A stretch of 64,000 nucleotides of DNA from Streptomyces katrae (GTDB lineage: Bacteria; Actinomycetota; Actinomycetes; Streptomycetales; Streptomycetaceae). Shown here piece by piece: positions 9,112-17,428 of this stretch. Position 1 is the stretch's first letter; each line of letters starts with the position of its first letter. The notes below the pieces were generated by a model. It made no database searches. It was not told the origin of the DNA and saw nothing but the letters and a program-made list of their open reading frames with translations. The DNA is taken from the NCBI RefSeq assembly GCF_002028425.1, contig NZ_CP020042.1, positions 372,001 through 436,000 of the forward strand, written 5' to 3'. A program made the position numbers and the translations under genes.

Positions 9112-9963
9112 ATGACCGAGATGGAGATCGTCGCCGAACAGGGCGAGTGGCGGGGCGGGTTCGAGGAGCGGCTGCTGGCCGCCTACCGGGACGCGGGGTG
9201 CTCGCAGCCCCTGGCCCAGGCCCTGCTGGAACGGGCCGTGAGGGGCGTCGAGGACTGGACGCTGGCCACGGACGGCACGGGGTGGGTGGCCGTCGGGGTG
9301 ACCGACGAGGACGGGGCCAGAGTGGGGCGGATACACGACCTGACGGCGGCGCAGGGCCGGGCGTGGGCCGAGCGGTGGTGTGCGGAGCAGGGGGCCGAGC
9401 GGGTGGTCGTCCGGCTCACGGGTGGGCCGGGAGCCTTCGCCGACTACCCCGTACGGGGGCAGAACCGGATCCGCGCGGTGGCCGAACGGCCCGTACTGCC
9501 GCCTGGTCTGACGGTCCGGCGGCTGCGCGAGGAGGAGTATCCCCACTGGTACGCGCGCGAGGCGGCCTCGTACGTGGCCGACATCGTCCGGGCCGGGGCG
9601 CTGACGCCGCAGCAGGCCCAGGAGAAGTCCGACCGGGACTTCGCCGAACAGCTGCCGCAGGGCTACCTGACGCCGGGGCACGCGTTCTACGTGCTGGAGG
9701 CCGGCGGTGAGGCGGTCGGCAGCGGCTGGGTCAACCACGGCTACCTGCCGGGCGTCACCTTCGGTTTCTCCCTGGAGGTGTACGAGGAGCACCGTGGCAG
9801 GGGCTACGGCCGGGCCGCGATGGCCGTGGGCGAGTGGGCCGCCCGGCAGGGCGGTGACGAGGCGCTGATGTTCAACGTCTTCGGTGGCAACGAGGTCGCG
9901 ATGGGCCTGTACGACAGCACCGGGTTCACCGTGCTGGAGGAGTTCCGCTCCATCAGCCTCTGA
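9112..9963 (+). CDS. GNAT family N-acetyltransferase
   Basis: A 283-aa protein whose C-terminal half is a GCN5-related acetyltransferase domain that moves an acetyl group from acetyl-CoA to an amine. The acetyl-CoA pyrophosphate loop is visible as HRGRGYGRAAM near residue 230, after the beta-4 strand GFSLEVYEE. The NVFGGNEVAMGLYDSTGF segment that follows is typical of motif B. The N-terminal 120 residues are a less conserved domain. Translation appears leaderless from the TAGGCT promoter. The neighbours give no clue to the substrate. Confidence 0.88.
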   Translation: MTEMEIVAEQGEWRGGFEERLLAAYRDAGCSQPLAQALLERAVRGVEDWTLATDGTGWVAVGVTDEDGARVGRIHDLTAAQGRAWAERWCAEQGAERVVVRLTGGPGAFADYPVRGQNRIRAVAERPVLPPGLTVRRLREEEYPHWYAREAASYVADIVRAGALTPQQAQEKSDRDFAEQLPQGYLTPGHAFYVLEAGGEAVGSGWVNHGYLPGVTFGFSLEVYEEHRGRGYGRAAMAVGEWAARQGGDEALMFNVFGGNEVAMGLYDSTGFTVLEEFRSISL

Positions 9964-9990
9964 GGGGTGGGGCGGCCGGGGGCGCGTGTC

Positions 9991-11436
9991 CTATTCGGGC
10001 AGGCCCCCGCTGCCGGGCGTGCCCGTGGGCCGGGCCAGGCGCGAGTTGCGGTAGGAGTAGCCGAAGTAGATGACGAGACCGACGAGGAACCAGACCACGA
10101 AGCGGATCCAGGTCTCCACGCGCAGGTAGGTGATGAGCCAGATCGAGGCGATGACGCCGACGGCGGGCAGGACGGGCATCAGCGGGGTGCGGAAGGAGCG
10201 GGGCAGATCGGGGCGCCGGTAGCGCAGGACGATGACCGAGGTGCACACGACGGCGAAGGCGAGCAGGATGCCGATGTTGGTGAGTTCGGCGGCTTCGCCG
10301 ATCGGGACGAAGCCCGCGATGACGGCGGAGGCCACGCCGACGATCCAGGTGACGCGGGTGGGGACGTGGCGGGTCGGGTGGGTCTTGGCGAACCAGCGCG
10401 GCAGCAGTCCGTCACGGCTCATCGAGAACCACACGCGGGTCACGCCGAGCATGAAGGTGAACATCACGGTGAGGATGCCGATGATGGCGCCGACGGCGAT
10501 GATGTCGGCGACGACGGGCAGTCCGGCCGCTTTGAAGGCGCTGGAGAAGCCGCTCTCCGGGTCGATGTCGGTGTACTTCTGCATGCCCGTCAGGACCAGG
10601 CAGGCGAGGACGTACAGCACCATGGCGATGGCGAGGGAGTAGATGATCGCCCGGGGCATGTGCCGTTGCGCGTCCTTGGACTCCTCGGCGGCCGTGCTCA
10701 TCGCGTCGTAGCCGAAGACGGCGAAGAAGACGGTGGCGGCTCCGGTGAAGGCGCCGCCCACGCCGAAGGGGAAGAAGGGGGTGTAGTTGCCGGCCTTGAT
10801 GTGGAAGAAGCCGACGATGATGACGAGGAGCACCACCAGCACCTTGAGGCCGACCACGACCGTCTCGAAGCGGGCCGCGTTCTTGATGCCCAGGGTGAGC
10901 AGGTAGGCCGTGAACAGGCACAGGACGGCCGCGATGAGGTCGAAGCGGTGTCCTTCGCCGGTGCCCGGGGCTCCGAGCATCCAGGTGGGCAGGGAGGCGC
11001 CGGTCTCCTCCAGGAGGAAGTTGAAGTAGCCGGAGATGCCGATGGCGACCACGGCGACGATGGCCGTGTACTCCAGGAGCAGGTCCCAGCCGATGAACCA
11101 GCCGGCCAGTTCGCCGAGGACGGCGTATCCGTAGGTGTAGGCGGAGCCGGCCTTGGGGATCAGGCCGGCGAACTCCGCGTAGGAGAACGCGGCGGCGGCA
11201 CTGGCGATGCCGGCAATGAGGAAGGAGACGAGCACGGCCGGTCCGGCGACGCCGTTGGCGACCGTTCCGGCGAGGGTGAAGATGCCGGCGCCGATGATGC
11301 CGCCGACGCCGATGGCCGTGAGCTGCCACAGGCCGAGGGTGCGGGTGAGGCGCTCGCTGGGTGCGCCTTCGGGCTCTTCGATGTGCTCGATCGGCTTGCG
11401 ACGGAATGCGCCCTGCCCTGACCACACGGTGGCCAT
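9991..11436 (-). CDS. Cationic amino acid transporter-type APC permease
   Basis: A 481-aa amino acid/polyamine/organocation permease of the cationic amino acid transporter group, with about 12 to 14 membrane helices. The first-helix motif GVGGIIGAGIFTLAG near residue 40 is the substrate-binding glycine-rich unwinding point. The segment IPKAGSAYTYGY follows, and EESKDAQRHMPRAI is the conserved cytoplasmic loop. The ATG at 11436 follows AAGGAAGG and removes a 13-residue extension present in the longest frame. It is monocistronic and convergent with the GNAT gene. Substrate is inferred only at family level. Confidence 0.92.
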   Translation of the reverse strand: MATVWSGQGAFRRKPIEHIEEPEGAPSERLTRTLGLWQLTAIGVGGIIGAGIFTLAGTVANGVAGPAVLVSFLIAGIASAAAAFSYAEFAGLIPKAGSAYTYGYAVLGELAGWFIGWDLLLEYTAIVAVVAIGISGYFNFLLEETGASLPTWMLGAPGTGEGHRFDLIAAVLCLFTAYLLTLGIKNAARFETVVVGLKVLVVLLVIIVGFFHIKAGNYTPFFPFGVGGAFTGAATVFFAVFGYDAMSTAAEESKDAQRHMPRAIIYSLAIAMVLYVLACLVLTGMQKYTDIDPESGFSSAFKAAGLPVVADIIAVGAIIGILTVMFTFMLGVTRVWFSMSRDGLLPRWFAKTHPTRHVPTRVTWIVGVASAVIAGFVPIGEAAELTNIGILLAFAVVCTSVIVLRYRRPDLPRSFRTPLMPVLPAVGVIASIWLITYLRVETWIRFVVWFLVGLVIYFGYSYRNSRLARPTGTPGSGGLPE

Positions 11437-11659
11437 GTGCCTTCCTTTCCGCCGGGGATGACGAGCGCACATCATCTCGGAAGCGGCGTACTTGCGGAAC
11501 TAGGCGCTCCGACGGGCACCTGTGGGTGCCGGGCTCCCGGTCGCGCCCATGGGCCGGATGGCGGCGGTCCGCCGCGCCGTGGCCTCCCCGCCCGGGACGT
11601 CCGCCGCCCCCGGTCGCGCGGGCGGCCGGGGGCGGTGGGGCGGGCGACGGGGGCGGGGT

Positions 11660-12496
11660 TCAGGCGGTCAGGACTCCTGTGCCCAGGAGGCCGAAGAGGA
11701 GCAGGCCGATGACGATCCGGTAGGCGACGAAGGCGTTGAAGGAGTGCTTGGCGACGAACTTCAGCAGCCAGGCGATCGAGGCGTAGGCGACGACGAAGGA
11801 CACGACGGTGCCGACGACCAGCGGGAGGGTGTCCACGCCGGCGCCGAGGGCGTCCTTGAGTTCGTACAGGCCCGCCCCGGTGAGGGCCGGGATGCCCAGG
11901 AAGAAGGACAGGCGGGTGGCCGCGACGCGTTCCAGGTCCAGGATCAGGCCGGTGGACATGGTGGCGCCGGAGCGGGAGAAGCCGGGGAAGAGGAGGGCGA
12001 GGATCTGTGAGGAGCCGACGAGCATGGCGTCCTTGAGGGAGGTGTCGTCCTCGCCGCGCTTGTGGCGGCCCATCTGGTCGGCCGCCCACATCAGGCCGCT
12101 GCCGGCGATGAGCGAGCCGGCGACCACCCACAGGGAGGCCAGCGGCCCCTCGATGAGGGGTTTGGCGGCGAGGCCGACGACGACGATCGGGATGGTGGCG
12201 TAGATGACCCACCAGGCGAACTTGTAGTCGTGGTGGTAGCGCTCCTCGCGGTTGACGAGCCCGCGCCCCCAGGCGGTGACGATCCGCGCGATGTCCTTGG
12301 AGAAGTAGGTCAGGACGGCCGCGATGGCGCCGACCTGGATCACGGCGGTGAAGGCGACGACGGACTTGTCGTCGACGGGGATGTCCATCAGCCCTTCGGT
12401 GATCTTGAGGTGGCCGGTGGAGGAGACCGGCAGGAACTCCGTCACCCCCTCCACGACGCCCAGGACTACGGCCTGGCCCACACTGATCGCGCTCAC
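11660..12496 (-). CDS. uppP: Undecaprenyl-diphosphatase UppP/BacA
   Basis: A 278-aa integral membrane phosphatase that dephosphorylates undecaprenyl pyrophosphate, recycling the lipid carrier for peptidoglycan; its overexpression gives bacitracin resistance. Both family signatures are present: EGVTEFLPVSSTGH near residues 16-29 and FPGFSRSGATMS near residue 170, with about seven or eight membrane helices. The start is GTG at 12496 after GGTGAAGG. It is divergent from blaI, and a perfect 36-bp palindrome lies 65 bases upstream. That places a cell-wall gene under the likely control of a beta-lactam-type repressor. Confidence 0.95.
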   Translation of the reverse strand: MSAISVGQAVVLGVVEGVTEFLPVSSTGHLKITEGLMDIPVDDKSVVAFTAVIQVGAIAAVLTYFSKDIARIVTAWGRGLVNREERYHHDYKFAWWVIYATIPIVVVGLAAKPLIEGPLASLWVVAGSLIAGSGLMWAADQMGRHKRGEDDTSLKDAMLVGSSQILALLFPGFSRSGATMSTGLILDLERVAATRLSFFLGIPALTGAGLYELKDALGAGVDTLPLVVGTVVSFVVAYASIAWLLKFVAKHSFNAFVAYRIVIGLLLFGLLGTGVLTA

Positions 12497-12560
12497 GTGC
12501 CTTCACCTTCGGTTGGGTTCAACGGGGCATCGGGCATCCTGTCCGGACGCACGCGACGGA

Positions 12561-12596
12561 CAGAGTAACTTCTATTCGCGAATAGAAGTTACTCTG
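12561..12596. promoter_or_regulatory. Perfect 36-bp palindrome between uppP and blaI
   Basis: The half-site CAGAGTAACTTCTATTCG is followed without spacer by its exact reverse complement. It lies 65 bases upstream of uppP and 78 bases upstream of blaI. BlaI/MecI repressors bind dyads containing TACN/GTA-type half-sites as dimers, and AGTAACT...AGTTACT fits that style. This is very likely the BlaI operator controlling both directions. Confidence 0.75.
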
Positions 12597-12601
12597 GATC
12601 C

Positions 12602-12660
12602 CGGACGCCGGACGACCGACGACGGACGACGGACGACAGGCGGACGGACGACAGGCGGAC
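12602..12660. repeat. GGAC-rich simple repeat with 15-bp tandem duplication
   Basis: GGACGACAGGCGGAC occurs twice in tandem at 12631-12645 and 12646-12660, preceded by a run of CGGAC/CGAC units from 12602. It fills the 5' leader of blaI between the operator and the ribosome binding site and could vary in copy number. Confidence 0.7.
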
Positions 12661-12674
12661 GGAAGGAAGCGACG

Positions 12675-13064
12675 GTGGGCACGCGCGAGGAGCCCGCGGG
12701 CCGGGGCGGCGGCGCACGGCGGGCGAACGGGGCCCTGGAGAGCGAGGTCATCGCCGTCCTGCACGGCGCGGGCCGGGCCCTCACCCCCGGCGAGGTGGCC
12801 GGACGGCTCACGGCCGCCCCCGCCCACACCACGGTGGCCACCACCCTGGCGCGGCTGCACGCGCGCGGTGTCCTGGAGCGCACCCCGCGGGGGCGCAGCT
12901 ACGCCTACGCGCCGGTCACGGACGAGCCCGGGCTGACCGCCCGGCAGATGCACCGGGTCATGGAGGGCGGCAGCGACCGCGCCTCGGTGCTGACCCGTTT
13001 CGTCGACGAGCTGTCGGACGACGACGAGGAACTGCTGCGCCGCCTGCTGGGCCCCGAGGGATAG
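12675..13064 (+). CDS. BlaI/MecI/CopY-family repressor
   Basis: A 129-aa winged-helix repressor of the penicillinase-repressor family. The recognition region is visible as HTTVATTLARLHARGVLER (about residues 55-73), followed by the wing GRSYAYAPV and a C-terminal dimerisation helix pair (TARQMHRVMEGG ... LTRFVDELSDDDEELLRRLL). In the known systems the repressor is cleaved by or after a BlaR1/M56 membrane peptidase, and such a gene follows 15 bases downstream. The GTG start at 12675 follows GGAAGGAAGC. The predicted operator is the 36-bp palindrome upstream. Confidence 0.92.
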   Translation: MGTREEPAGRGGGARRANGALESEVIAVLHGAGRALTPGEVAGRLTAAPAHTTVATTLARLHARGVLERTPRGRSYAYAPVTDEPGLTARQMHRVMEGGSDRASVLTRFVDELSDDDEELLRRLLGPEG

Positions 13065-13079
13065 GAGCGGTCCCCAGCG

Positions 13080-14027
13080 ATGCACCTGGCCGTCTACCTC
13101 CCCCTGCTCTTCCCCGCCCTGGCGGGACTGAGCGCTCAGCCGCTGGCCCGCCGCCTGGAGCCCCGGCTGGCGACCTGGCTGCTGACCGCGGCCGGTCTGG
13201 TGCTGGCCGCCTCCAGCACGCTGGTCCTGGGTCTGCTGGCACTGGCCGGGCTGGTGCGCATCCCGCTGGTCGACGCCCTGAAGGGCTACTCGCCGCAGGT
13301 GATCGCCCGGCAGGATCCCGCCGGGTGGCCCGCAGCGCTCGCGGGCGCCGTCCTGCTGGCCCTCGCCGTCCTGGCCGCCGTCCGGCTGGCCGCGCGGCGG
13401 GCGGGCGCGCTGTGGGCCGCGGCGCTCGAAGCGGCCTGCATGCCGGGCCCGGGGCCGGTCGTCGTCACGGACGACCCGGGGGCAGACGCGTATGCCGTGC
13501 CGGGGCTGCCGGGGCGGATCGTCATCTCCCACGGGATGCTCGACGCCCTCGACCCGGCCGGGCGCGAGATCCTCCTCAGCCACGAGCAGGCCCATCTGCG
13601 CCACCACCACTACGCGTTCGTCTCCCTCACGCAGCTGGCCGCGGCCGCCAACCCGCTGCTGCGCCCCCTGGCGGGCGCCGTCGCCTACACCGTCGAGCGG
13701 TGGGCCGACGAGCACGCCGCGCAGCGGTGCGGCAGCCGCCGCGCGGTCGCCGAGACGGTCGCCCGCGCGGCCGTCGCCGCCAAGCGCGGCCGCGCCGCGC
13801 GCCGGATCCCCTCCGCGGCCCTGGGGATCCTGGGGCGCCGGCCGGGGCCCGGCATGGTGCCGCGGCGTGTGGCCGCCCTCCTCGCCCCCGCGCCCCGGAG
13901 CCGGCCCCTGCTGCTGGCCTCGGCGGCGGTCCTGCTGGCGGCGACCAGCGTGTGTGCGCTGGAGGCGGCGTACGACCTCCACCGCTTCCTGGAACTCGCG
14001 CACGTCCACCGGTACCACCGGGCGTGA
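13080..14027 (+). CDS. M56 family membrane metallopeptidase
   Basis: A 315-aa membrane protein with a zinc metallopeptidase motif HEQAH (HExxH) near residue 165 in LLSHEQAHLRHHHY. A third ligand is probably E in ERWADEHAAQ about 40 residues later. Membrane segments lie at about residues 5-20, 35-60, 80-102 and 280-300. It has the integral-membrane BlaR1-like peptidase core but lacks the extracellular penicillin-binding sensor domain, as is common in actinobacterial BlaI-M56 pairs. It is co-transcribed with blaI and expected to inactivate the repressor; the inducing signal is unknown. Confidence 0.9.
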   Translation: MHLAVYLPLLFPALAGLSAQPLARRLEPRLATWLLTAAGLVLAASSTLVLGLLALAGLVRIPLVDALKGYSPQVIARQDPAGWPAALAGAVLLALAVLAAVRLAARRAGALWAAALEAACMPGPGPVVVTDDPGADAYAVPGLPGRIVISHGMLDALDPAGREILLSHEQAHLRHHHYAFVSLTQLAAAANPLLRPLAGAVAYTVERWADEHAAQRCGSRRAVAETVARAAVAAKRGRAARRIPSAALGILGRRPGPGMVPRRVAALLAPAPRSRPLLLASAAVLLAATSVCALEAAYDLHRFLELAHVHRYHRA

Positions 14028-14035
14028 CGGGTGGC

Positions 14036-14079
14036 GGCCGTCGCCGTGCCCGGCCGTCGCGCGGGGCACGGCGACGGCC
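14036..14079. terminator. Bidirectional terminator, 16-bp perfect stem
   Basis: GGCCGTCGCCGTGCCC (14036-14051) pairs perfectly with 14064-14079 across a 12-base loop. It lies between the convergent M56 and SSI genes and can serve both. Confidence 0.8.
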
Positions 14080-14100
14080 GGACGGGTTCTGCGGCGCGGG

Positions 14101-14526
14101 TCAGAACGCGAAGACGGCGTTGCCGTTGAGGGTCGCGGACATGGCGCAGGTGTTGGAGAAGGTGTGCTTCCAGGAGACGCGGCTGCCCTGCCAGACGCCG
14201 TCGGCGGTGACGGTCACCGGGGCGTAGTGCATCGGGCAGGCGCGGCCGGTGTCCGGGGCGGCGAGGAGGCGGTCGAAGGAGCCGCCGGTGGAGTTCAGGG
14301 CGGTACAGGCGGCCTTGGGGTCGGGGTGCGTGCCCTGCGCCGACGGCATGCAGCTGAGGGTGGCGGCGCGCAGGACCGTGGCGCCGGCGGCGTCGTCGCC
14401 CTGGGTGATGGAGAAGACCATGGCGGAGGGGGCGTACAGGCTGGTCGGCTTTGCCTCCGCCATGCCGGTGGCGCCGGCCAGGCACAGGAGGGCGGCGGCG
14501 GGGACAGCAGCGAAGCGGTAGCGCAC
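14101..14526 (-). CDS. Subtilisin inhibitor-like (SSI) protein
   Basis: A 141-aa secreted protease inhibitor of the Streptomyces subtilisin inhibitor family. The signal peptide ends around GMAEA. The mature part keeps the family landmarks SLYAPSAMVFSI, the cysteine pairs (LSCMPSAQGTHPDP ... ACTAL and RACPMHYAP ... SNTCAM), and the Trp-containing VTADGVWQG. The reactive loop is ACPMHYAP, giving P1 methionine and P1' histidine. The GTG at 14526 is chosen because it gives the usual precursor length and a clean signal peptide. An ATG at 14565 would add 13 residues; neither has a strong ribosome binding site. P1 Met suggests subtilisin or chymotrypsin-like targets. Confidence 0.9.
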   Translation of the reverse strand: MRYRFAAVPAAALLCLAGATGMAEAKPTSLYAPSAMVFSITQGDDAAGATVLRAATLSCMPSAQGTHPDPKAACTALNSTGGSFDRLLAAPDTGRACPMHYAPVTVTADGVWQGSRVSWKHTFSNTCAMSATLNGNAVFAF

Positions 14527-14805
14527 GACAAGACTCGCTTTCGATACGAAGGTTTTGCGCGGCATTTGGTTGCGTTGCCGCGCCTCGATGGGGCCGAGTC
14601 TGTCGGATGCGAAGGTAGGGCGCATGTCCATGACCTATTTACGGACAGCCTGTTCGAATATCGGATAGCGCGGGGGTGTTCGGGCAGCTCAGCCGGGGTG
14701 CGCTCGCTCCGTGTCCGGTCGGGAACGGGGTGTGATCACCGCTTCGGCCGCGCGGGCGGGGCCGCTGACCTGGGGGTGCGCACCGCGCGTACACCTGGAG
14801 GCCAT

Positions 14806-15681
14806 TCAGCTTGTCCGGATCGGCGCGGTTGCGGCTCCCCGTACGGCTGCTGCGGCCGCGGCCGCGGCTCCGGAGTCCCAGCGCTCCTGGCGGAGCTGGA
14901 CCGTCTGGGAGACGCCCGTCCCGAGGAGGCCGAGGACCAGCATGAGGACGACCAGCACCTTGGCCGGTGTGCCGAGGAGCAGGGGCCGGGTGGCCGAGGG
15001 CGCGGCCGGGGCCGAGGGCGCGACCGGGGCCTGGGCCGGGCCCGGGGTGAGGGGCTGTCCCGCGGGCGGACCGTCGCCGAAGAGGCGCTTGGGGTAGGCG
15101 GAGGTCAGCATCATCACGTACGCCTGGTAGCGCATGCGGAAGCGCACCACCGCGGCGACGGCACCGAAGACGGGTACGGGCATGCGCCCCAGCACCAGTG
15201 TGATCAGCCAGAACACCCAGGAGACGGCGGCCAGGCCGTACTGCAGGAGGCTGGTCACGATCGCCGCCGGAATCATCAGGACGATCCGGAACAGCACGGC
15301 CAGCCGGTTGAGCTCACCGGGGCGCAGTTCGATCCGGGCGGGGTGGCCCTGCCCGTCGAAGGAGAAGGGCGGGTAGTGGTCGACCAGCAGCATCGCACTC
15401 GCGGTCACCCGGGTCTCGTACGCCAGGTAGCCGCCGAGGAAGTCCGCGATGCCGGCCGGGAGGCGGCCCGTGAACAGGGCGGCGAACCAGCCGACGACCG
15501 TCACGAAGAAGGCGGCGATGCCGAGGAGGGCCGTGACGATGAACTGGGGCAGGAGCAGGAGGAAGCGCAGCAGGACCGTCCAGCGCCGCTGGCGGCCGGG
15601 CGGCGGGACGTCGAGCTCCGGCAGGTGTTCGGCCGGCGGCAGGCCGGGCTGCGGCGGGTGGGGGTTCCAGCCTGTGGTCAT
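14806..15681 (-). CDS. DUF4389 membrane protein
   Basis: A 291-aa membrane protein with the DUF4389 arrangement: a cytoplasmic Pro-rich N terminus, then helix pairs around residues 35-75 and 130-180. The segments WFAALFTGRLPAGIADF and YLAYETRVTASAMLL are conserved in the family, whose function is unknown. A Pro/Ala linker (about 215-240) leads to a further membrane helix (LLLGTPAKVLVVLMLVLGLL) and an Ala-rich tail. The ATG at 15681 follows AGGAGCG. It lies downstream of a DUF3533 membrane gene but is separated from it by a strong terminator. Confidence 0.85.
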   Translation of the reverse strand: MTTGWNPHPPQPGLPPAEHLPELDVPPPGRQRRWTVLLRFLLLLPQFIVTALLGIAAFFVTVVGWFAALFTGRLPAGIADFLGGYLAYETRVTASAMLLVDHYPPFSFDGQGHPARIELRPGELNRLAVLFRIVLMIPAAIVTSLLQYGLAAVSWVFWLITLVLGRMPVPVFGAVAAVVRFRMRYQAYVMMLTSAYPKRLFGDGPPAGQPLTPGPAQAPVAPSAPAAPSATRPLLLGTPAKVLVVLMLVLGLLGTGVSQTVQLRQERWDSGAAAAAAAAVRGAATAPIRTS

Positions 15682-15855
15682 GGGGCGCTCCTGCCGTGGG
15701 TGGGGCGCGCGGGCCCCGCTGACGGTCCGGCCGGGCCGGGGGCCTGGGGGTGCGCGCGTACGCCCTGCCAGGGGTACCGTGCGGAACCGTTCATTCCAAG
15801 GATCCGGGCGGTGCGGGACGGCCCGTTGCCCTGAAGGGCCCCTTCCCCGGGTACG

Positions 15856-15901
15856 CCGGAGCGCCGGCCCCCGTCTCTTCGACGGCGGGCCGGCGCTCCG
15901 G
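15856..15901 (-). terminator. Terminator after the DUF3533 gene
   Basis: CCGGAGCGCCGGCCC (15856-15870) pairs perfectly with 15887-15901, and CCGTC/GACGG continue the stem to a TCTTC loop. It lies 22 bases past the stop codon of the leftward gene. Confidence 0.8.
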
Positions 15902-15923
15902 AACGTGTGGCGCGGCGGGCGGC

Positions 15924-17255
15924 TCAGGCCGTGGCGGGCTCCGCCGTGGCGGGAGCGGCCGGGGTGTCGTTCTCCCCTTCGGGCCGCGGGATGCGGTGCA
16001 GGCCCCGGCGGTCGTAGAAGGCGGTGACGGCGAAGCCGAAGGCCAGTGCGGCGACGAGGGCGATGCCCAGGGAGGTCCAGGCCCGGGTCAGGCCCGCGTC
16101 GGCCTGGGCGCCGTAGTAGAGCAGGGAGCGCATGCCCTCGGTGATCTGGCGCAGCGGCTCGAACTCGGAGAGCCCGCGGAAGAAGCCGGGGAGTGCCTGG
16201 AGGGGGACGGTGGCGCCGGAGGAGGGGACGGCCATGGCGACGAAGACGATGGTGGCCAGCAGCATGCCGGGGGTGCCGAAGGCGGCGAAGAGGGCGAGGC
16301 TGCCGATGCCGACGACGGCGATGGTGCAGACCGAGTAGAGCCACAGGTGGCCCAGGTGGGAGGCGTCCATGTCGAGGATCCCGACGGTGGCGGCCTCGAC
16401 GAGGGAGCCCATCACGAGGGACAGGCCGAGCATCAGCGCGATGCCGATGGCCAGGGTGCGCACGCGGCTGGTGTGCTGGACGGGCTCGCGCTTGCGGAAG
16501 GGGCCGAAGTCGGTGTGCAGGTAGCCGAGCGCGGTGTCGACCTGGGAGTTGACCAGGTTGGCGCCGAGCATGCCGCAGACGACCAGGACCAGGGCGTAGT
16601 AGAACGCGCTCAGGCCCATGGCGCTGCGGGCGCCGAGCGGGTGGCCGTCGGTGACGGTCACGGTGACCGGGTCGGCGAGCTGGAGCTGGGCGGCCGTCGG
16701 CAGCTGGGCCTTCTGGGCGGCGGCCTGCTTGAGGAGTTCCTGGCCGATCTGGGCGGAGGCGGCGTGGGCGGCCTTCTGGGCGGCCTGGGAGGACATCGAG
16801 GAGCCGATGCTGCCGGCGGACTGGTTGGTCAGCACGCTCAGCGTCGGCGGGACGGGCTGCTTGCCCTGGGGCGCGGGCTGCGGGGCGCCGAGGGCGGTGA
16901 CCGTCGCGCTGAAGTCCTGCGGGATGACCAGGGCGCCGAAGACCTTGCCGCTGCCCAGGCGCTTGTCGGCCTCCTCGCGGCTGACCAGCTGCCAGTCGAT
17001 GCTCTTGTCGTTCTCGGCGGCCTTGCGTATGCCGGCGACGACCTGTTCGCCCAGCTTGACGTGGCGGCCGCCCGCGTCGGCGCCGGCGTCGGCGTTGACC
17101 AGGGCCACGGGCAGGTCACGCAGGTTGCCTCTGGGGTTGACGTTGCCGCCCACGTAGAGCAGGGCGAACAGCATCGAGACCACTGCGGCGATGAGCCCCG
17201 TTCCGATCCACAGCTGGGGTCGGCGGAGCACGGAACGGGACGGGGGGTGGGGCAT
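15924..17255 (-). CDS. YhgE/Pip-like (DUF3533) membrane protein
   Basis: A 443-aa membrane protein of the YhgE/Pip or SNG1-like group, related to ABC-2 type permeases. One N-terminal helix (IGTGLIAAVVSMLFALLYVG) is followed by a long extracytoplasmic domain of about 190 residues containing LPVALVNADAGAD, then a block of about five helices (SAFYYALVLVVCGML onward) and a final helix before the charged tail. No ATPase is encoded beside it. It is divergent from a MerR-type regulator across a set of TGGATAC half-sites, so it is the probable regulated target, perhaps in export of or resistance to a membrane-active compound. Confidence 0.85.
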   Translation of the reverse strand: MPHPPSRSVLRRPQLWIGTGLIAAVVSMLFALLYVGGNVNPRGNLRDLPVALVNADAGADAGGRHVKLGEQVVAGIRKAAENDKSIDWQLVSREEADKRLGSGKVFGALVIPQDFSATVTALGAPQPAPQGKQPVPPTLSVLTNQSAGSIGSSMSSQAAQKAAHAASAQIGQELLKQAAAQKAQLPTAAQLQLADPVTVTVTDGHPLGARSAMGLSAFYYALVLVVCGMLGANLVNSQVDTALGYLHTDFGPFRKREPVQHTSRVRTLAIGIALMLGLSLVMGSLVEAATVGILDMDASHLGHLWLYSVCTIAVVGIGSLALFAAFGTPGMLLATIVFVAMAVPSSGATVPLQALPGFFRGLSEFEPLRQITEGMRSLLYYGAQADAGLTRAWTSLGIALVAALAFGFAVTAFYDRRGLHRIPRPEGENDTPAAPATAEPATA

Positions 17256-17316
17256 CGACTCTCCGGGATCTTCCGGTGCGGCTGCGGCGGGCTGCTGCTT
17301 CGGCCGCGTTCCTCAA

Positions 17317-17358
17317 CTGGATACTTCTGGTATCCAGCTACTGGATACTGGCAGTATC
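17317..17358. promoter_or_regulatory. Operator ladder of TGGATAC half-sites
   Basis: TGGATAC at 17318-17324 (forward), its complement GTATCCA at 17330-17336, TGGATAC again at 17342-17348, and AGTATC at 17353-17358. Starts are 12, 12 and 11 bases apart, so each neighbouring pair forms a dyad. The cluster sits in the promoter gap of the divergent MerR and DUF3533 genes. Confidence 0.75.
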
Positions 17359-17428
17359 TTGTTGTGGTGTCCAATCGCCGCGATCGCCGGTGAGGCAAAC
17401 CGGACCGGATGACCGGCAGGGAGGCCGT

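Noticed and set aside
9967..11421. 484-aa acidic frame antisense to the APC permease
   Set aside because: Low-complexity Asp/Gly/His-rich product with no domain; a shadow of the permease.
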